64,000 nucleotides of DNA from Dryas octopetala (taxonomy: Eukaryota; Streptophyta; Magnoliopsida; Rosales; Rosaceae): the NCBI GenBank assembly GCA_963921425.1, contig OY992836.1, positions 5,843,825 to 5,907,824 of the forward strand, read 5' to 3'. The first letter of the stretch is position 1. Every line of letters starts with the position of its first letter. A program made the translations under genes and the position numbers. The notes under the pieces were generated by a model that had not been told where the DNA came from, ran no database searches, and was given only the letters and a program-made list of their open reading frames with translations. This document shows, piece after piece, positions 58,855-64,000 of this stretch.

Positions 58855-61800
58855 GATTAGTGGCACACCCGCGTCCACGTGTAAGGTTAGAATTTTCATG
58901 GCAGTGGCATCGTTCCCTGTAATGAGAATGTCATCCACATAAATTAAAATTGCAGTAAAGGAATTTTCATTTACCCAAGTAAACAACAAGTAATCGGCCT
59001 TGGATTGTTGAAAGCCAGCAGCTCGAATTGCAGTGGAGAACTTTGAGAATCAATTGCGAGAAGCCTGCTTCAAACCATACAAAGATTTGTTCATGCAACA
59101 CTAAATTCTCCCCCTGTCAGCTGAAACTAGGTGGAGGAAGCATGTAAACTTCTTCATAGAGATCACCATGAAGGAAAGCATTCTAAACGTCTAACTGATG
59201 AAGAGACCAATTGTTTGTAGCAGTAATGGCAAGTAAACAACAGACATAAACAAGTTTGGTTGTTGGAGAAAACATGTCATGGTAGTCAATGCCCTTTGTT
59301 TGTGTGTAGCCTTTGACGACGAGATGACCCTTATACCTTTTAATAGTACCATCCGAGTTGTACTTAAGTTTGTACACTCATTAACAACCAATGGGCACTT
59401 TCCCAGGAGGTAAAGGAGTGAGGGTCCAGGTTTGATTGTGTTCAAGTGCTTGGATCTCAGAAACCATTGCTTGCCGCCACGTAGGATCTTTTTCAGTTTG
59501 AGCAAAAGTGTTAGGTTCCACAATTCTAAAAATAGTAGCAACAAAAGAACGATGTGAAGGGAAAAGACAATGATAAGAAATAAAATTGGACAAAGGATAA
59601 CGAGTACCTGATGGAGGAGATGGCTTTGAATTTGACACTGGAACTTGAGTAACAGCTGGGAGCATACATAATCATTGAATGGGAGTTTGTTTGGGACGAT
59701 CATAATGGCGAGTAGGAGGTGGTGCATGACGGGCTAAACGAGATGGTGCAGATGGACTTAGAGGGACGACCAGACTTGTTTGTGTAGTGTCAGTTGGAGC
59801 ATCACCAGGAAGTATAAGATCTAGAGTGTTGGTGGTTAGTGGAGGGTCAGTAGAAGGTAAGGGTAAAACAATGTCGTCTTTGGAAATGGGTGTGGTAGTA
59901 GAAAATGGAAAAATAGTCTCATGAAAAACGACATCCCTACTCAAAAAAAATTATTTGGTTGATAAATCATACAATCTGTATGCCTTCTGATCGAAAGGAT
60001 ACTCGATAAAAACACATTTTCGAGCACGAGGACCAAATTTTTGAGGTAGGTGGACATTGGTGGCATAAGTGAGACAACCAAAAACTCGTAAGTGATGATA
60101 TTGTGGTGCTTGTTGATAAAGAAGCTCATAGGGAGTTTTGTTGGACAAAAGTGGTGTTGGTAATCGGTTGATAAGATATACGGTTGTAAGAACGCATTCA
60201 CCCAAAAAAATTAATGGAAGTTGAGATTGAAAACGTAGAGCCCGTGCCTTTTCTAATATATGATGGTGTTTACTTTCAACTACACCATTTTGTTGTGGGG
60301 TAGATACACATGAGTGTTGATAGACGACACCAAGCTCACGAAAAAAATCACGCATAGAATAGAACTCACTCCCATTGTCAACACGAATTTGCTGCACTTT
60401 ATGATTAAATTGAATTTGAGTCAAGGCAAAAAAAAAAAAAAAAAATTCAAAAGGCCTTGTGTTTCTTATTTGCTTCTCATTAAATAAACCCAAGGGCAAT
60501 GAGTAAAATCATCCACAATTGTCAAAAAATAACAAGCACCAGAATGAGAAGCAATCATGTGAGGACCCCAAATGTCACAATGAATTAAGGCAAAAGGTTT
60601 CAAAGTAGAAATTGAACTTAAACCAAATGGTAACCGAGTTTGTTTGGCCAAAGGAAAAATATCACAAAAATTTTTATGACTAAGTGAAATATCAGAAATA
60701 GATGAAGATAACAACTTATGACGTGCAAGCGAAGGATGATCGAGACGCCTATGCTATAGACTAGAGTAAGAGGCGACATGATGAGATGAAGGGACCGATG
60801 CAATGGTGGGAGAGATGTAGTAGAGACCTCCACGCTGCTTAATTACCCACTCCAATTGTCGTGTTCGTAGCCAAGTCCTGCAAAAGGCAAAAATCAGGAA
60901 AAAAAAAAAGAAGCACAACATAATTTAAGGATTTTGTGAGTTTACTAATTGACATGAGATTAACTTGGAAAGAAGGAACACACATGACATTATCAAGGGT
61001 AAATGTAGAGTTGAAAGCAAAAGTTCTAATGGAATTGATATTGGCTTTTTCACCAGTAGGCAATTTTACTGGTAGAAGATGCAAATTTGACAAATAATTG
61101 GTTAGAGAATTGTTGAAAGTGATATGATCTATAGTGCCGCTATCAATTATCCAATCATTAGAAAAAAAAAAAAAGGAATTTGTAGAAGAATTGCAAAATG
61201 GGACTGTCAAACCTGCGACGTTTGCGTGTGGCGCCTGAGCATTATTTCCCATGGCCATTATTTGTTCGCACTGTTCTGCAGAGAGATTTGGAGCAATTTG
61301 AATGTCTTGAATGGTAGAAACAGAGGAATAAGAATCAGCATGTACATGGTTCACTTGAGTCTGTTTTCCATACCCCATTTGTGGCTTACTAGATTTGTCA
61401 TTGGATTTGTGTGGAGTTGATGGCCAGGTGGGAACCTATGCAACTAATAACAGGTTTCAATGGTGTGGTGGTCTCTGTCATAGTGAGTACAATGGAGAGG
61501 CTCATTTTTCCGATTGTTTCTGCTAGTTCTATAGCTTCTGGATGCTAACATGGCTGCACTTTTGCCAACGACACGAGAGACACCTAATTCACGTTGCTTT
61601 TCTTCTTGAGAAATAAGGGCATATACTTGGCGAAGAGAAGGCAAAGGTTGCATGAGGAGGATCTGACCTCGAACAACAGCGTATGATTCATTCAAGCCCA
61701 TAAGAAATTGCATCACTTTATTTCTTTCCTCACAGTCTGTATGCAACTTCATAGCACCACATGTACATGAGGGTGCATCATTGTAGGAGCTAAGTTCATC

Positions 61801-62388
61801 CTAGAAACCCTTCAATTTTGTGTAACAAGCAACAACAGACATATGGTACTCTTGGGTATGAGAAGATATGTCACGTTGAATCTGAAAAATTTTAGGTGCG
61901 TTACTTTGAGAAAATCGGTCTTTGAAATCCAACCAAACTCTGTGTGCCGTCTCTGAATATATTATGATGTTTGCTAAATCAGAGTCAAGAGAATTCAGTA
62001 TCCATGAAAGGATCATGTCATTGCAGTGTTGCCAAAGCGAAAAATCTAAAGGTTTCTTCTCTGTTGAAGGTGTCTTGATTGTACCGTCAATGAATCCGAT
62101 TTTGTTCTTTGCTCTAAGAGCGATGCACAAAGAACGGCACCAAGTGCCATAATTGTCTCTAGTCAATGGTTTGGACATAAGAACTATGCCTGGATGATCC
62201 GAATGATGGATGTAATAAGGACTTGAGGGATCGTTTGTTCCTTGCTCCTTATTACTTGTTTCTGACTTAGTAGGATCACTCATGGTGATGAATAAAAGGA
62301 GGGAGGAAGAGATCTCTCAAAGATATAAAACACTAGGGCTGAGAAAAAGAACGACAAAATAAACACAGAGGTCTTTGCTCTGATACCA
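58855..62388 (-). mobile_element. Ty1/copia retrotransposon, 3'-truncated and inactive
   Basis: Minus strand, in copia order. PBS tggtatcagagc (62388-62377); gag (62283 to about 61444, UBN2-type, with a degenerate zinc knuckle); protease with DSGT (about 61150); GAG-pre-integrase and integrase core (about 60780-59950, with the DNGSEF and later E catalytic context); a Ser/Pro linker; reverse transcriptase (about 59540-58870) with the YVDD catalytic site near 58930. The element stops at about 58855, so RNase H and the 3' LTR are absent. In-frame stop TAG at 61801-61803 in gag, plus several frameshifts in integrase and RT. Not capable of movement by itself. Confidence 0.88.
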
Positions 62389-62564
62389 TGTGAAACTTTA
62401 AGGAATAAGAAATTATGTTATATTTGTTCTATATACAATTGTACAGGGAAGACTAATATATAGAAAGCCTACAACAATTAATTACATTGATTCCTTCAGT
62501 AATTGAGCAAACTCATAATCAAAGGAAGAATTATATGATTGTCAATCTTCTTAAATCTTGCTCA
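62389..62564 (-). repeat. Putative 5' LTR of the copia element
   Basis: Directly adjoins the PBS. The plus-strand sequence starts tgtgaaac at 62389, and a possible other end (ctca) is at 62561-62564. No second LTR is present to prove the length. Confidence 0.45.
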
Positions 62565-62904
62565 TTAATTTATGATTTTGTAATAGGCGGGTTCGACATT
62601 GAATTTTAAAAAATAATTAATTAAGGTGTCACATCGAGTCAAAGCGGTGAAAAACGAGTCAAAGCTTAGTGAGTAAATTAATAAAAAAACCTTTTTAAAA
62701 TGTGTGATTCTTTATTATTTTATTAAAATAAGGATGGACATTTGTAACATTACAAATATTATGTGTGTTATTTTTCAAAGCAAATTTCAAGGGGGACTAC
62801 TCAATCATTATCTGCAAAAAGAAAATTACAAAGCAAAACTCCTACTACAACAATTCCTCCTCCAAGAAAAGCCAAATGACAGCACGAAGAAAATGGCTCC
62901 AAAT

Positions 62905-63385
62905 GGACTTTATATGTCCAATAGACAAAAACATGCATCAAACTTTAGTTAGAAATTGCCAATTGACTTGTATGCATTTGATCTCATTCATAGAAAGTTG
63001 ATGGCTCACTATTTTCATTTAGAGCTGTGAAAGAAAAATATGAACAATATTCTCACATGCAATTTCTAATCAATGTTTAATTTCCTTCTTAGATATAAAA
63101 ATTGAATTCATAAACTAAATCAAGACACTTACTTGTAAGTACTGAATCAAGACACCTGTTTAAAAATTTCAATTGAGGCAGCAAAAGTGAAAAGAGAAAA
63201 ACCATTATATTATTAATAAAGAATTCGAAGTGGCGAATACCAATTAAATAGAAGCGAATTGCTAATTGAAGTCTTATTAGCTTGTCTTTTCTTAGCATGT
63301 TGGTTCAAAGGTCAAACATGGCGTCTATTCTATTATATATTCTCCCAACATGAAGTCTTATTAGCTGGTCTTATAAGCCATACTT

Positions 63386-63387
<2 letters not shown>
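62905..63387 (+). repeat. Duplicated upstream region of monooxygenase copy C
   Basis: Partner of 52983-53378. Similarity starts around tttatatgtccaa-agac and continues to the GA tract, with several small indels and an extra segment (63205-63385). Confidence 0.85.

Positions 63388-63452
<65 letters not shown>
63388..63452 (+). repeat. (GA)n microsatellite next to the start codon of copy C
   Basis: About 32 GA units ending directly in the ATG at 63453. Confidence 0.95.
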
Positions 63453-63459
<7 letters not shown>

Positions 63460-64000
63460 GAGAAAGAGTGGAGGATGTAGTGATAGTGGGGGCAGGGATA
63501 GCAGGGTTGGCCACTGCATTGGCGCTGAAGAGAGTTGGGGTTGAAGCCTTGGTTTTAGAAAGATCAGATGGGCTCAGAGCCATGGGGGCAGCCTTAACCC
63601 TCTTCCCAAACGCTTGGCTTGCTCTTGATGCCTTGGCTGTTTCTCACAAGCTCACTTCTCTTTATGCCCCCATCAAAAAGTAAATGATCTCTTCCCTACC
63701 TTCTTTAACTAATTTGCCACATTTGTTTTCCTTCTGTTTTATTTTTATTTTTTATAAATGATAAATTTTACATACTACGAGAAAGAAAGTAAAATGCTCA
63801 TCAGCTCATTCACTGTGTTTCTGAAATTCTAGAACACAAGTATTTCTATTTATTAATTTTTATGAGAGTGAGATTTGTATTTTTCTTGGTTTTGTTTCTG
63901 TTACTGCATCAACAATTTTTATTTTTATTTTTCGGATTTGTTATTAGCAAAATGTTTGTAGAATTTAAAATTATGTTGACTAAAACTATGAAGCAAAGGA
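63453..64000 (+). CDS. FAD-dependent monooxygenase, copy C, exon 1 and part of intron 1 (runs off window)
   Basis: Exon 1 63453-63679 (227 nt, same length and donor as B) encodes MARERVEDVVIVGAGIAGLA then TALALKRVGVEALVLERSDG, differing from copy B at only a few residues (R for T and E for K near the start, T for G and L for F before and after FPNAW, H for Q in SHK). The intron is also alignable with that of B (ttactgcatcaacaattttt, ttgttattagcaaaatgttt, aaattatgttgactaaaa). The exon 1 frame is open. Later exons lie beyond the window. Confidence 0.9.

Overview
This is nuclear DNA of a flowering plant, most likely a woody eudicot. The evidence is intron-rich genes with GT-AG splicing, about 65% AT, CT/GA microsatellites, MITEs, hAT, MULE-like, CACTA, copia, gypsy and L1 remnants, and plant-type protein families (MED26, plant SEC24, ING with a PHD finger, HIPP, plant FAD monooxygenases). 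Gene content would suit Rosaceae, but that is only an impression. Nothing is bacterial or organellar. There is one 200-base N gap.

Layout. 0.2-2.3 kb: a nine-exon MED26-type Mediator subunit gene on the minus strand. 3.5-18.0 kb: a nest of decayed transposable elements. It holds a gypsy gag/protease/RT-start remnant, an L1 ORF1 remnant, a copia primer-binding site, CACTA-like GGCGAC repeats, sulfite-oxidase exon fragments, a second gypsy element with a Transposase_28-like protein, a CACTA terminus, and a hAT transposase cut at that terminus. 18.4-21.3 kb: an element with terminal inverted repeats that carries two nearly identical copies of the 5' end of a HIPP (heavy-metal-associated isoprenylated plant protein) gene, with G-rich inverted arms and the assembly gap between the copies. 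22.2-36.9 kb: a complete SEC24 (COPII coat) gene with 24 coding exons and TE pieces in its introns. 36.9-41.8 kb: AT-rich intergenic DNA with a MITE. 42.1-46.3 kb: a seven-exon ING1-like PHD-finger gene. 47.2 kb: a chaperonin-60 C-terminal scrap. 47.8-64 kb: a tandem array of FAD monooxygenase genes (A with a premature stop, B intact, C running off the window), separated by foldback elements and a truncated minus-strand copia element.

The host genes are not a pathway. MED26 and ING act in transcription and chromatin, SEC24 in ER export, and the monooxygenases in small-molecule oxidation. The most unusual parts are the HIPP-carrying element, the chimeric exon fragments near 10.2-10.7 kb, and the monooxygenase array, where long GA repeats run up to or within one base of the start codon. 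Exon boundaries were read by eye from splice consensus, reading-frame continuity and remembered family sequence. No alignment was run.
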